Below are positions 1 to 10,785 of a stretch of DNA of 64,000 nt, one piece after another. Origin of the DNA: Gammaproteobacteria bacterium (GTDB taxonomy: Bacteria > Pseudomonadota > Gammaproteobacteria > JAADGQ01). The stretch is taken from NCBI GenBank assembly GCA_021648145.1, contig JAKITI010000009.1:50118-114117 (forward strand). Direction: 5' to 3'. The notes beneath the pieces were generated by a model. The model ran no database searches. It was not told the origin of the DNA and saw nothing but the letters and a program-made list of their open reading frames with translations. Both the position numbers and the translations under genes were made by a program. Numbering within the stretch: position 1 is the stretch's first letter; every line of letters begins with the position of its first letter.

Positions 1-2
1 AT

Positions 3-230
3 CGTATCCAACAAGCAATAAATGAAATAATTACTGAAAATTATGGCAAAAAAGTCATTGTCGCCTGCCATGTTGGCCCCATTCGAGTTGCACTCACCCA
101 AGCCATGAAGATGCCTGTTGAACACTATCGACAACTGCGCATTGACTGTGCCTCTATCAGCCGCATTGATTACGGAGCAACACAAAATAATTTTATCTAT
201 ATGAATGTCACAGCGGAAATAGAATTATAA
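3..230 (+). CDS. Histidine phosphatase family protein (C-terminal part)
   Basis: An open frame enters from the left edge and ends at TAA 228-230, leaving 75 codons. The segment VIVACHVGPIRVAL matches the second conserved histidine block of the phosphoglycerate-mutase-like histidine phosphatases, where this histidine helps bind the phosphate; the rest (MPVEHYRQLRIDCASISRIDY) is typical of the C-terminal third of CobC/GpmB-like members. The N-terminal RHG motif lies outside the window, so substrate and subfamily cannot be fixed; alpha-ribazole phosphatase or a general sugar-phosphate phosphatase are both possible. The gene runs in the same direction as the following DUF3047 gene, 43 bases away. 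Confidence 0.7.
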   Translation, partial: RIQQAINEIITENYGKKVIVACHVGPIRVALTQAMKMPVEHYRQLRIDCASISRIDYGATQNNFIYMNVTAEIEL

Positions 231-273
231 AAAACCTGAAAATAAAGCAGCTAAAAGCCAGTTGGAGCATCAA

Positions 274-930
274 ATGATACATACTCAAATTTTCATATCC
301 TCCATCACTGTATTGCTGGTCACACTGACATCTTCACTACAGGCCGAAACAATCCGTATCGGCGACTTCAGTCAAGGTGATCTCAGCGGCTGGGAAGAAA
401 AGTCTTTCGCTGGCAACACCCGCTATCAAATCGCAGACACGACCAAAGGGAAGGTGTTGCGTGCTAGTAGCCAAGGCAGCGCATCGGGACTATTCAAGAA
501 GGTCACTATCGACTTAACGAAAACACCATACCTGTATTGGTCGTGGCAGATAGACAACATATTTAGCGGCAATAATGAGCAAACCAAGAACGGTGACGAT
601 TACCCAGCACGGGTCTATATCGTCGTCTCTGGCGGGCTGTTTTTCTGGCGCACGCGAGCAATAAATTATGTCTGGTCCAGCAATCAAACAGTGGGAACAA
701 GCTGGCCCAATGCTTTTACTGACAACGCACTGATGCTCGCCGTGCGCTCGGGAAAAGATGACGATGTAGGCCGCTGGGTGCAAGAACGCCGTAATGTGCG
801 TGAGGATCTACGCCGCCTTCTTGGCAAAGAGGTCACCCAGATCGATGCTGTGGCAGTAATGACCGATAGCGACAATACTCAACAAAGTGTCTCGGCGGCC
901 TACGGTGATATTTATTTCTCCAGCGAATAA
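274..930 (+). CDS. DUF3047 domain secreted protein
   Basis: A 218-residue protein starting with a cleavable signal peptide (hydrophobic stretch at about 6-22, cleavage likely after LQA). The mature part carries the DUF3047 pattern: a GDLSGWEEK opening, YLYWSWQID, NGDDYPARVYIVVSGG and VAVMTDSDNTQQSVSAAYGDIYF. Function is unknown; the family is predicted periplasmic. An in-frame TTG at 262 is possible, but GGAG at 264-267 lies six bases before the ATG at 274, so the ATG is preferred. It converges with surA, with three bases between the stops. No catalytic motif is recognised. Confidence 0.85.
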   Translation: MIHTQIFISSITVLLVTLTSSLQAETIRIGDFSQGDLSGWEEKSFAGNTRYQIADTTKGKVLRASSQGSASGLFKKVTIDLTKTPYLYWSWQIDNIFSGNNEQTKNGDDYPARVYIVVSGGLFFWRTRAINYVWSSNQTVGTSWPNAFTDNALMLAVRSGKDDDVGRWVQERRNVREDLRRLLGKEVTQIDAVAVMTDSDNTQQSVSAAYGDIYFSSE

Positions 931-933
931 CGG

Positions 934-2250
934 CTACCGCAACTCAACATACGCTTCATCCCGCAAACGACGCAACCAGGTTTGATACTCTTCTTCCGCT
1001 TTACGCTGTTGTAACAAACGCCGAGCCTGAGAGCGTTTAAACTCTTCGGTATTATTATGAGCTCGTCGATCTAACACTTGTACAATATGCCAGCCAAAGC
1101 GGGTTTGAAAAGGTTCGCTCACTTCGCCGGGCCTCAAAGAGTCCATCGCTTGTTCAAATGGCGGCACCATCTCACCTGGACTCGTCCACCCCAATCCACC
1201 GCCATCAGATGCAGAGCCTTTATCGTCAGAATTGGAGCGCGCTAATTCAGCAAAATCATCACCAAATAAAATGCGTTCTCGTAATTCATCAAGGCGCTTA
1301 ATAGCACTCTTTTCTGTTTCAATCTCAGAAGTGCTGATCAAAATATGCTGAGCTTTTGTTTGGGTCACCGAGTGCTGCTGTTCATTGCGTTGATCTATCA
1401 GTTTGATAATGTGAAATCCACTGGGACTGCGCACGACAGAGCTTACATCACCTTTTTTCATTTTAGTCACAATATCTGAAAACAGTGTTGGAAGTTGCCC
1501 CCCTTCTCGCCAACCTAAATCACCCCCTTCCAGTGCACGCTGGCCATCAGAAGAAGCCACGGCAACTTCTTTGAAGTCAGCCCCTCCCTTTAACTTTTGC
1601 AGAATTTGTTCTGCTTTAAGCTGTGCTTCTTTAACCTCTTCTGGTGAGGCCGCTTCGCTTGTAGCAACCAGAATATGCCCCAGATGATACTCATTTCCTG
1701 AATCACCCTGTGCCCCAGCGCTGGCAAGGTAATCATTCACTTCTTGCTCGGTGACATTGACCTGGCTCTCAATTTGACGCTGGCGTAGACGAGTTATGAT
1801 AATTTCATTGCGAATATCTTCTCGAAATTTTTCAAACTTGAAACCGTCCTCTTCCAGCACATCACGAAATGCCGTTAAAGAGAGATTGTTTTGTAAGGCA
1901 ATATTGCTGATCGTACTATTCAGTTGATCATCATCCACTCGAATTCCGGTCTCTTTTGCTAACTGAAGCTGAAGCTGCGTCATGATCAGTTGTTCCAGTA
2001 ACTGTTTACGCAGTATATTGTCTGGTGGTGCTTGTACTTTTTGCTGAGAAAGCTGCTGCTTCATCGCTTTCATCTGGGTTTCCAGTTCAACAGACGTAAT
2101 CACTTCACTGTTCACCACAGCAATAATATGATTCAGCGGGATGGCCTTTGCATCAATAGCAGACTCTTTGGCAGAAACTCCGGCAGCCGAAAAAAAACAG
2201 GAAATTCCAACCCAACTCACTAACAAAGCTAATTTTTTTAATTGATTCAT
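934..2250 (-). CDS. surA: Periplasmic chaperone / peptidyl-prolyl isomerase SurA
   Basis: This 438-residue periplasmic chaperone escorts unfolded outer-membrane proteins to the BAM complex. A signal peptide covers about residues 1-27 (cleavage near VSA/KES). A SurA N-terminal helical domain follows (about 40-165, including PDNILRKQLLEQLIMTQLQLQLAKETG), then two parvulin-type PPIase domains: about 188-290 (YHLGHILVAT to FHIIKLID) and about 297-400 (AQHILIST to FGWHIVQVLDRR). Length and order match gammaproteobacterial SurA. It lies 31 bases downstream of lptD on the same strand. LptD is a well-known SurA client, so the linkage makes functional sense and the two are probably cotranscribed. Confidence 0.97.
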   Translation of the reverse strand: MNQLKKLALLVSWVGISCFFSAAGVSAKESAIDAKAIPLNHIIAVVNSEVITSVELETQMKAMKQQLSQQKVQAPPDNILRKQLLEQLIMTQLQLQLAKETGIRVDDDQLNSTISNIALQNNLSLTAFRDVLEEDGFKFEKFREDIRNEIIITRLRQRQIESQVNVTEQEVNDYLASAGAQGDSGNEYHLGHILVATSEAASPEEVKEAQLKAEQILQKLKGGADFKEVAVASSDGQRALEGGDLGWREGGQLPTLFSDIVTKMKKGDVSSVVRSPSGFHIIKLIDQRNEQQHSVTQTKAQHILISTSEIETEKSAIKRLDELRERILFGDDFAELARSNSDDKGSASDGGGLGWTSPGEMVPPFEQAMDSLRPGEVSEPFQTRFGWHIVQVLDRRAHNNTEEFKRSQARRLLQQRKAEEEYQTWLRRLRDEAYVELR

Positions 2251-2281
2251 TTTTTATCTAATACTTACCTGAAAATTTATA

Positions 2282-4525
2282 TTATTCATCATAGCCAAGA
2301 ATACCACGCTCCAGAATCTGGCGGATATCTTGTCCGATCGCAGACAAGCCTTTCAGTTCCAGTTGCAGTGAAATGGACTCATCGTATTCATCCTTGAGAC
2401 TATCCACCAGAAAGCGTTGTGATAATACGCGTACAGCCCAACAACAGCTGCTATATTCTAACCCTGCCAATGACTCCAGCAATCGACTCTCGTATTGTGA
2501 ATAGTTCCAACGCCCCACAGCACTCCATTTTGAAGAGAACTGCCAGAAAAAAGAGAGGTCGATCTGTTTTTGTCGTTTGTTTTCAAAACGGTAACCAAAA
2601 TTTAACACATGACGTTGACTTGGCTTGTATTGCAGCCGCACCGTTTTTTTATAGAGACTGTCTGTTTCTGGCTCCCAGTGCAGCTCTGTTTTTCCATTCC
2701 AGTGATTATTCAAACGAAATTTAATCTCGCCTATAGTATCCGATTGACTCACCGTTTCCATGCTCACTCCAGACAATTGAACGAAGCGATCACGAAAGTA
2801 CTGTATCTGACCAATTCGCGCCTGAAAATATTCCTGTCCGTTATTAGCATCCAGCAGACGTGAAGTTAATGCGACCGTCAGTTGATTCGCATCACCAATT
2901 CGATCAGAGCCGCTGAAACGGTTTGTTTGAAACAGCTGTAAAAAATTAAAACTGGGTACGGCCGTATCAAAAACAGGTAATTCAGACTGGCTCCTGAAAG
3001 GTACATTAAGATAAAAAAAGCGGGGTTCCAGCGTATGCAGTAACGGCTTTTTGCCCCATGCTGTATCCCGCTCAAAAAATAGGCCGCTATCTAAACTCAC
3101 AATCGGCACAGTACGCACAGGTTGCTTTTCAGCCTCATCGACCACTGCGCCACCAAGAGCATAGGCCGTATGACGCAGTGTCAATTGAGGTTTAAAAAAT
3201 CCCGCTTGCCTGCCGAATAATCCACTTATTTTGGGCTGTAAATCAAAACGTGTTGCATTGATGCTTTCTGCACGCTCAAAACGCACCAATTCACTTTGAA
3301 AATTGAATTTTATAGGTCCAAATTTTTGCTGTGGCAGATCATAGATAAGCTGTGGCAAACGCCGATAAGGGCGTGATGAATCCGCCAAATTTTTATCGAC
3401 AACCTGATGATTTTGCAATCGTATTTTAAAACGTCCCATATTGCCGCCGTAACTCAAATCCAGACGGCGCTCCACATAGCGCGCACTGGAGCTGGCAAGG
3501 CTACCGCCCAGATCTTCTAGGTAATCTGTATCAGAAACTTGATTGAATCGTACCACCAAATTCCAGTTTTTAGCGATTGAACCATCATGTTTATAGTTAT
3601 AAAGCGCTCGACTCCCACCATAAATTTTGTCTTTCGGTAAAAAGTCAGCTTGAAGTGACCCTCCACCAAAACGGCTTAAATAACGCAGCTCATTCTTTAA
3701 TTGCAAACCACGCTTTGCCATATAAACCGGCGTTAAAGTCGCATCGTACTGCGGTGCAATATTCCAGTAGTAAGGCACACTGATTTGAAAACCGGATCGG
3801 CTTGAGTTAGTAATTCGAGGCGATAACAAGCCCGACTTACGTTGGTCATCAATTGGAAATGAAAGATATGGAAAGTAAAAAAAAGGAACCTGCTTAAAAG
3901 TTAGTACCACACGACGTGCGCTGCCTATTGCATTTTTTTTATCCAATTTTATTTCGGGTGAACTCAAGTACCAATCATCATTACCGGGGCGACATGATGT
4001 ATAGCGTGCTGTTTTCAGACGAATCAACTCAGGGCTATCAACTGCAATGGTTTCAGCCAGACCCCGACCATTAATATCTGTCATGAAAAATTCAGCCTGG
4101 TTGAATTCACCCTGTTTTTGGTTCAGTGAAAATACCGCATCACGACTCGTTAACGAAAAAGCGCCATCCTGAAAACCAACGTCACCTTCAGCGAACACTT
4201 GTGATGTATTTTGTTGGTATGTTGCAGATTCAGTGCGGAGTGTCTGACCCGCTTGCTGAATTACCACGTCGCCATCAAGAACATAATTACCATGATCGGC
4301 CATCGTCACACGGTCAGCCGTCAAATAAAGAGGTGCCAATGCTTCATCACCTTTCCACTCTACGGTCGGTTGATGCACGTTAGACCATGGCGGACATTGC
4401 TGTGAAGGCGTCAAGTCAATCGAATCTAACCCCATCAATTCTGCAAACGATGAGTGCGGTAAAGCCAGCATGAAAAATAGACTCAGCCACTGACGTAACC
4501 GACCGTGATAACGGGCTTTTTTCAC
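2282..4525 (-). CDS. lptD: LPS-assembly outer membrane protein LptD
   Basis: A 747-residue beta-barrel protein that inserts lipopolysaccharide into the outer leaflet together with LptE. It has a signal peptide (about 1-28), an OstA/LptA-like periplasmic domain (about 60-160) and a long barrel domain to the C-terminus. Four cysteines sit where the family needs them for the two inter-domain disulfides: C44 and C178 in the N-domain, and the adjacent pair C694-C695 near the end (YSSCCWAV). Oxidative folding would involve DsbA (one is encoded at 37.6 kb) and LptM (16.6 kb). The start ATG overlaps the argH stop by four bases, implying translational coupling. Confidence 0.97.
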   Translation of the reverse strand: MKKARYHGRLRQWLSLFFMLALPHSSFAELMGLDSIDLTPSQQCPPWSNVHQPTVEWKGDEALAPLYLTADRVTMADHGNYVLDGDVVIQQAGQTLRTESATYQQNTSQVFAEGDVGFQDGAFSLTSRDAVFSLNQKQGEFNQAEFFMTDINGRGLAETIAVDSPELIRLKTARYTSCRPGNDDWYLSSPEIKLDKKNAIGSARRVVLTFKQVPFFYFPYLSFPIDDQRKSGLLSPRITNSSRSGFQISVPYYWNIAPQYDATLTPVYMAKRGLQLKNELRYLSRFGGGSLQADFLPKDKIYGGSRALYNYKHDGSIAKNWNLVVRFNQVSDTDYLEDLGGSLASSSARYVERRLDLSYGGNMGRFKIRLQNHQVVDKNLADSSRPYRRLPQLIYDLPQQKFGPIKFNFQSELVRFERAESINATRFDLQPKISGLFGRQAGFFKPQLTLRHTAYALGGAVVDEAEKQPVRTVPIVSLDSGLFFERDTAWGKKPLLHTLEPRFFYLNVPFRSQSELPVFDTAVPSFNFLQLFQTNRFSGSDRIGDANQLTVALTSRLLDANNGQEYFQARIGQIQYFRDRFVQLSGVSMETVSQSDTIGEIKFRLNNHWNGKTELHWEPETDSLYKKTVRLQYKPSQRHVLNFGYRFENKRQKQIDLSFFWQFSSKWSAVGRWNYSQYESRLLESLAGLEYSSCCWAVRVLSQRFLVDSLKDEYDESISLQLELKGLSAIGQDIRQILERGILGYDE

Positions 4526-5919
4526 GCAGACAACATCCGCGCTCGTGCTCGCTTGATCGCTGCTCGTACTTGATTGGGTGCGGTGCCACCTAAATGATCG
4601 CGTGCCGCCAACGAGCCTTCCAACGTCAGCACATCAAAAACATCGCTGCCAATCGCATCAGAAAATTTGCGTAATTCGTCCAGTGTCATCTCACTCAGAT
4701 CTTTCGACTGCTCAACGCCCAAACGTACCGCTCTGCCCACAACTTCATGTGCATCACGAAAAGCAACGCCTTTACGCACGAGATAATCGGCAAGATCTGT
4801 GGCGGTTGAAAACCCTTGAAATGCCGCTTTCGCCATATTATCCCGATTGATTGCCATGGCAGGAATCATATCAGCAAAAACTTTTAGTGAGCCTCGAAGC
4901 GTATCAATGGTATCAAACAGCGGCTCTTTATCTTCTTGATTATCTTTATTGTAAGCCAGCGGCTGCGCTTTCATCAGCATCAGTAATGAAATCAAATTAC
5001 CCGTCACACGCCCCGCTTTGCCGCGAACCAGTTCGGGCACATCGGGGTTTTTCTTTTGCGGCATAATGGATGAACCCGTGCAAAAACTGTCAGACAACTC
5101 AACAAAGCCAAACTGAGCCGATGACCAGATAATCAACTCTTCCGAAAAACGTGACAGGTGCGTCATCAAAAGCGCAGCGGCTGCATTGAACTCGATGATA
5201 AAGTCACGGTCACTCACCGAATCCAGTGAATTCTCTGTTGGTGCATCAAAACCAAGCAACTCAGCGGTATAGGCTCGATCAATCGGATAACTGGTTCCCG
5301 CCAGTGCTGCCGAGCCCAGCGGCATCACATTGACTCGTTTACGACAATCTTTCAACCGATCGTAATCGCGTGACAACATCTCAAACCATGCCATCAAGTG
5401 ATGTCCAAACGTAACTGGCTGCGCCACTTGCAGATGAGTAAAGCCCGGCATGACCGTTTCAACTTCTTTGGAAGCCACATCCAGTAAAGCATTTTGCAGG
5501 CGCTGTATTTCAATGGCAATCTGATCAATCGCATCACGTAGATAAAGGCGCATATCAGTGGCGACCTGATCATTACGCGACCGACCGGTATGCAGCTTTT
5601 TACCGGCAATACCAATTTTGTCGGTAAGACGGGCTTCGATGTTCATATGTACATCTTCCAACGCCACAGACCAATTAAACTCACCGGCTTCAATCTCTTT
5701 TTCAATGGCCTGTAAACCACCAATAATTGCATCGCGGTCAGAATCGCTCAACACACCGACATGTGCCAACATACAAGCATGAGCGATTGAACCCGTGATA
5801 TCTTGTTTATACATTCGCTGATCAAACTCGACCGAAGCGGTAAATGCCTCAACAAAAGCATCTGTTGGCTCCGTGAAGCGCCCAGCCCAAAGTTTGTTTG
5901 ATATCTTGCCTACTGCCAT
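4522..5919 (-). CDS. argH: Argininosuccinate lyase
   Basis: This 465-residue cytosolic enzyme cleaves argininosuccinate to arginine and fumarate, the last step of arginine synthesis. The fumarase/aspartase superfamily signature [12 protein letters not shown] lies at 282-293 on the flexible serine loop; HTGRSRND is at 110-117 and the conserved histidine of GFTHLQ at 162. Length matches bacterial ArgH. It is the first gene of a leftward unit whose second gene is lptD (ATGA overlap). Placement with lptD-surA is unusual, because arginine synthesis and LPS export have no direct link. It is divergent from groES, with about 200 bases between the starts. Confidence 0.97.
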   Translation of the reverse strand: MAVGKISNKLWAGRFTEPTDAFVEAFTASVEFDQRMYKQDITGSIAHACMLAHVGVLSDSDRDAIIGGLQAIEKEIEAGEFNWSVALEDVHMNIEARLTDKIGIAGKKLHTGRSRNDQVATDMRLYLRDAIDQIAIEIQRLQNALLDVASKEVETVMPGFTHLQVAQPVTFGHHLMAWFEMLSRDYDRLKDCRKRVNVMPLGSAALAGTSYPIDRAYTAELLGFDAPTENSLDSVSDRDFIIEFNAAAALLMTHLSRFSEELIIWSSAQFGFVELSDSFCTGSSIMPQKKNPDVPELVRGKAGRVTGNLISLLMLMKAQPLAYNKDNQEDKEPLFDTIDTLRGSLKVFADMIPAMAINRDNMAKAAFQGFSTATDLADYLVRKGVAFRDAHEVVGRAVRLGVEQSKDLSEMTLDELRKFSDAIGSDVFDVLTLEGSLAARDHLGGTAPNQVRAAIKRARARMLSA

Positions 5920-6007
5920 TACTGTTACCTGTCTCTGATTTTATCCAAGGTGCGAAATTATAACGAAAGCAGTGAATATAGGTAAGCAGTAAAAATTTTC
6001 ACTTTAC

Positions 6008-6037
6008 CCCTTGATTACAAGATAATTACCCCTATTA
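6008..6037 (+). promoter_or_regulatory. Heat-shock (sigma-32 type) promoter of groESL
   Basis: CCCTTGATT at 6008-6016 resembles the sigma-32 -35 element (CTTGAAA core) and CCCCTATTA at 6029-6037 resembles the -10 element (CCCCATnTA). The spacer of about 12-13 bases and the location about 90 bases before groES fit a heat-shock promoter. Assigned by reading against the consensus only. Confidence 0.6.
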
Positions 6038-6044
6038 TCTCTAT

Positions 6045-6080
6045 CACTCTTTTGAGAGTGTGCGAAAAAGCACTCAATTA
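6045..6080 (+). promoter_or_regulatory. Alternative hairpins in the groES leader
   Basis: CACTCT (6045-6050) and AGAGTG (6055-6060) form a perfect six-base-pair stem with a four-base loop. The same GAGTG can instead pair with CACTC about ten bases downstream (GAGTG-TGCGAAAAAG-CACTC). The two hairpins are mutually exclusive and lie in the predicted 5' leader. Whether they act as a thermosensor or an mRNA-stability element is unknown. Confidence 0.35.
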
Positions 6081-6125
6081 CTTCATAAAAATTATTATTT
6101 GAATAACCCTATAGGAGAATCACTG

Positions 6126-6416
6126 ATGAAGGTACGTCCTTTACATGATCGCGTCATTGTCCGTCGCTTGGAAGAAGAAACTACATCTGCAGGCGGTATT
6201 GTACTTCCTGATTCAGCCACTGAAAAACCAATGCGTGGCGAAATCATTGCCGCAGGTAACGGTAAAATTCTGGAAAATGGCGATGTTCGCCCGCTTGACC
6301 TGAAAAAAGGTGACTCAGTTTTATTCGGCAAATACTCAGGCACTGAAATCAAGGTTGATGGTGAAGAACTGCTAGTAATGCGTGAAGACGACATCATGGC
6401 GGTGATTGAAGCTTAA
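6126..6416 (+). CDS. groES: Co-chaperonin GroES
   Basis: A 96-residue co-chaperonin that forms the heptameric lid of GroEL. It shows [18 protein letters not shown], the mobile loop [14 protein letters not shown] and the C-terminal [10 protein letters not shown]. An upstream in-frame start exists at 6060, but AGGAG at 6113-6117 is correctly spaced for the ATG at 6126, and this start gives the standard family length. It is the first gene of a two-gene heat-shock operon with groEL 65 bases downstream, behind a sigma-32-like promoter. Confidence 0.97.
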   Translation: MKVRPLHDRVIVRRLEEETTSAGGIVLPDSATEKPMRGEIIAAGNGKILENGDVRPLDLKKGDSVLFGKYSGTEIKVDGEELLVMREDDIMAVIEA

Positions 6417-6439
6417 TCAGTTTCAGATCTTGCAATTAA

Positions 6440-8128
<1,689 letters not shown>

Positions 8129-8157
8129 ATCATTCCGGTCTGCTAATTCAAGCGACT

Positions 8158-8196
8158 AAAAAAGCCCCGCTGGAAACAGTGGGGCTTTTTGTTTTT
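8158..8196 (+). terminator. Rho-independent terminator after groEL
   Basis: GCCCC-G-CTG / CAG-T-GGGGC pairs around a GAAA tetraloop and is followed by TTTTTGTTTTT. A run of A residues precedes the stem, so it may also serve transcription from the opposite strand. It separates groEL from the convergent heparinase-family gene. Confidence 0.9.
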
Positions 8197-8217
8197 AGGG
8201 TCGGAATATAAATAAAT

Positions 8218-10215
8218 TTAAGAAAATTTACAAACTACCTCAACAGTAAACTCTGTTTCTCCCTTAATTTTCTGACTTACAATCACAGTTGTACTCGGTA
8301 CTTTCACATCAAATCGACGTGAAACCCAGCCACAAGGAGGCGATTCTTGCCCTCGACAGCTCTTGATTTCAACATTTGATGGCAGCGTCATGACCATCTG
8401 CACACCCTCGTTAATAGCTGTAATTTCATGGCCATCAATAGTGACATCACACGCTTCTGAAAAATGCCAAAACTGCTCAATCAGATGCTCAGCATCACAT
8501 TCGAGCCTATCTGTGATTAAAAATTTCGACTCTTTTTTAGAAAAAACAATCGTACGCTGATGTTTAACAGGATCACTCAGACGCATATAACCATCATGCT
8601 CCCCTGAGAACTGCTCTTCTTCAGGATCAAGCGTCCATAAGTCACACTGAGTGTTGGCTTTTTCCATCCACATAAAGCTGCCACCAATCACAGATTGATC
8701 CTGTCCATCAACCTTGATCGTATTATGCGCTGAAGTCCCACGAAAGTAGTCTCGCCACACTTTTTCAGCATGATAAGAGTATGTCCCTGGATCCACTAAA
8801 AACTCACGTCCCCCAATGGATAAATAGATGGCTAAAGCATCGGCATGGCCGTGTGCTGCAATGGATTGATAACCGAGCGGCCCCGCATCCACAACCATAC
8901 GAATTTCATTCGGCTGTTCAAATTCCTGGCCTAAAATATAATATCCACCCGAATGAAATGCACGATGCACAGGGAGCAGTTTAACTGAAGGCTCTCTACC
9001 TATGGCATTAAATTTTTCTTGCGCTTTCTCTCCCAACAACCAAGCTGTTTTGTCATCAAGAGTGCCCGTCTTTTGTTTAAAATCTGCACGATTAAACAAG
9101 ATTGATCCCGTGACCAATAATGAACGATAAGGGCAAAACCCATTTTCTTGAGAAAGCCTGACTGCATAACCATCATCAGCATCACCAATCATTGGAATAT
9201 TACCTGCAACATCCATGATTGAGGCCAAATATTCCAACATTTTTTCAATTGTTTTATGGTAACTTTCAGGAAATTGAATTCCACTGGCTTTTCCGGCCAA
9301 CATCGGAAGTATCAAGAAATCCAGCACAAACTGCTGATACGAAATGGCCTGCTCAAGATTCACTCCATCTTTACCGTTTTGAATTTCAGCCTCATGAATC
9401 AGCTCTTTTTGTGCCGATTTTTGCCATTTTTCAAACTCAGGCCAATAAGGCCAGGTGACGGTTGCAATGAATAGACCCGATAATTCGCCCATCAAGTGAT
9501 TATTAGCTGATGAAAAACGTGAAAAGTGCCCTCGGATAAAATGTGCATGCTGATAAATTGACGTTAACCATTTATTTCGCAAAGTAAGCCCGTCTTTTCC
9601 TTCAAAAATTTCAGAATCTGCCCCACCAATCCATTGCCAAATAAAACTCCAGTTAATCAAGCGAATGGCATGCTCTAATGAACTGACCCAATGTGCCCCC
9701 TGCAAATAAGGACACTGCTCTAGCCAGGAATCCAATTGCACAGCTAGGCCATCCAGATATTTAGTATTTTTCGATACATAATATGCCTGAGCTAATGTTG
9801 TCAATTGCAAATGCCTGTTAGGCTCCCACAAATATTTAATATCACCCACAACATCTGAACTTCGGTAATTCATCGTCTTACCAAAATCCAAAGGTGACAC
9901 CGTTCCTGTCAGGGGATCTTTATTCCATTCAGGCGGATGCCCGATCGCACAATTTTCCTGGGCAAATATAGTCAGATAACCTTCTAAAATTCGATCAGCA
10001 GCCTTCAATAACCCAGCCTCATCCGCACACTGGCCACCTAACCACAATGTCGCCGGAGTTTTATCAAAACCACTGACAACCCGAGCAGGTTTTGCAATGA
10101 AAAAACCTTTTTCTTGCAATTTTGATGATAACGTTGCAGCCGCCCGATGCGACACTTCAGCAACGGACATACACCTGAAGCGGTTGTAATACCAAAATAG
10201 TTTATTTTGCAACAC
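8218..10215 (-). CDS. Heparinase II/III family protein (alginate-lyase-like)
   Basis: A 665-residue protein with an alpha-helical toroid N-terminal half (about 90-370: ANNHLMGELSGLFIATVTWP, YQQFVLDFLILPMLAG) and a heparinase II/III-type beta-sandwich half. The block at about 440-500 is characteristic: AAHGHADALAIYLSIGGREFLVDPGTYSY with HADAL, then FRGTSAHNTIKVDGQDQS. Family members cleave uronic-acid-containing polysaccharides or act in exopolysaccharide clusters. No clear signal peptide is seen (MLQNKLFWYYNRFRCMSVAEVSHR), which favours a biosynthesis-associated or cytoplasmic form. It stands alone between a terminator and a 570-base non-coding stretch, far from the polysaccharide cluster at 50-64 kb. 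The substrate is unknown. Confidence 0.85.
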   Translation of the reverse strand: MLQNKLFWYYNRFRCMSVAEVSHRAAATLSSKLQEKGFFIAKPARVVSGFDKTPATLWLGGQCADEAGLLKAADRILEGYLTIFAQENCAIGHPPEWNKDPLTGTVSPLDFGKTMNYRSSDVVGDIKYLWEPNRHLQLTTLAQAYYVSKNTKYLDGLAVQLDSWLEQCPYLQGAHWVSSLEHAIRLINWSFIWQWIGGADSEIFEGKDGLTLRNKWLTSIYQHAHFIRGHFSRFSSANNHLMGELSGLFIATVTWPYWPEFEKWQKSAQKELIHEAEIQNGKDGVNLEQAISYQQFVLDFLILPMLAGKASGIQFPESYHKTIEKMLEYLASIMDVAGNIPMIGDADDGYAVRLSQENGFCPYRSLLVTGSILFNRADFKQKTGTLDDKTAWLLGEKAQEKFNAIGREPSVKLLPVHRAFHSGGYYILGQEFEQPNEIRMVVDAGPLGYQSIAAHGHADALAIYLSIGGREFLVDPGTYSYHAEKVWRDYFRGTSAHNTIKVDGQDQSVIGGSFMWMEKANTQCDLWTLDPEEEQFSGEHDGYMRLSDPVKHQRTIVFSKKESKFLITDRLECDAEHLIEQFWHFSEACDVTIDGHEITAINEGVQMVMTLPSNVEIKSCRGQESPPCGWVSRRFDVKVPSTTVIVSQKIKGETEFTVEVVCKFS

Positions 10216-10785
10216 AGAAGCTCCCTACTTAGACCCGTCAATAACCTGATTTATGGACAGGTTCTTATCTCAACAATGCCATAACTTAAAAACAGTGATT
10301 ATAAACCTGTTATAAATGGAATCCAAAAAAGCCGAGTTGTAGTGGCCTAATAATCCCGCCACTACTGTCCGGTTAAGCATCATCCAGTCTCAAAATTAGC
10401 TGATTTTGTAATTTTTGTGCAGGCGGCGAGTGTACTGGATCGGGATGAAGCAACTTAAAAATCAAGCGACGGCTGGTCAAGTTTGCAGTGACAAGGGGTA
10501 ACTGTTCGATAATTGAGCCAGCTTTAAAAGCAGAATGGAACGTTAGTTATACTAAATTATCAATATCCTAAAAAGAAGATTAGAGGTTAATTTGGGTCTA
10601 TTCCACATCTTTTTTCATATGCTCGCGGCTAGACATTATGTATTGCGCGATCTATTTAGTTACAAAAACTTAACTTTGAATCAATAATATGTATCAATGT
10701 GACTCTGTTCCTGCCATGGCACCAATGTAATTGAGTTATACTTCGCCATTTTGACCGTGTTACTTTAGAACTTATTATCTGAACT
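10216..10785. other. Long intergenic region with hairpin, possible decayed element
   Basis: About 570 bases hold no convincing gene on either strand. GTAGTGGC (10339-10346) and GCCACTAC (10358-10365) form a perfect eight-base inverted repeat with an 11-base loop and no T-run. Around it the sequence is broken by stops in all frames, as expected for decayed mobile DNA, but no transposase motif can be read. Divergent promoters for the heparinase-family gene and PBP1A must also lie here. Confidence 0.4.
10751..10778 (+). promoter_or_regulatory. Candidate sigma-70 promoter immediately before PBP1A
   Basis: TTGACC (10751-10756), a 16-base spacer and TATTAT (10773-10778) make a good sigma-70 promoter. 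Initiation would fall about 7 bases later, almost on the ATG at 10786, so the transcript would be nearly leaderless; no ribosome-binding site is visible before the ATG. Confidence 0.45.

Noticed and set aside
262..273. TTG start for the DUF3047 gene
   Set aside because: The GGAG ribosome-binding site lies within this extension and is spaced for the ATG at 274.
10339..10365. End of an IS element
   Set aside because: The hairpin looks like an insertion-sequence terminus, but no transposase remnant or second terminus can be read.
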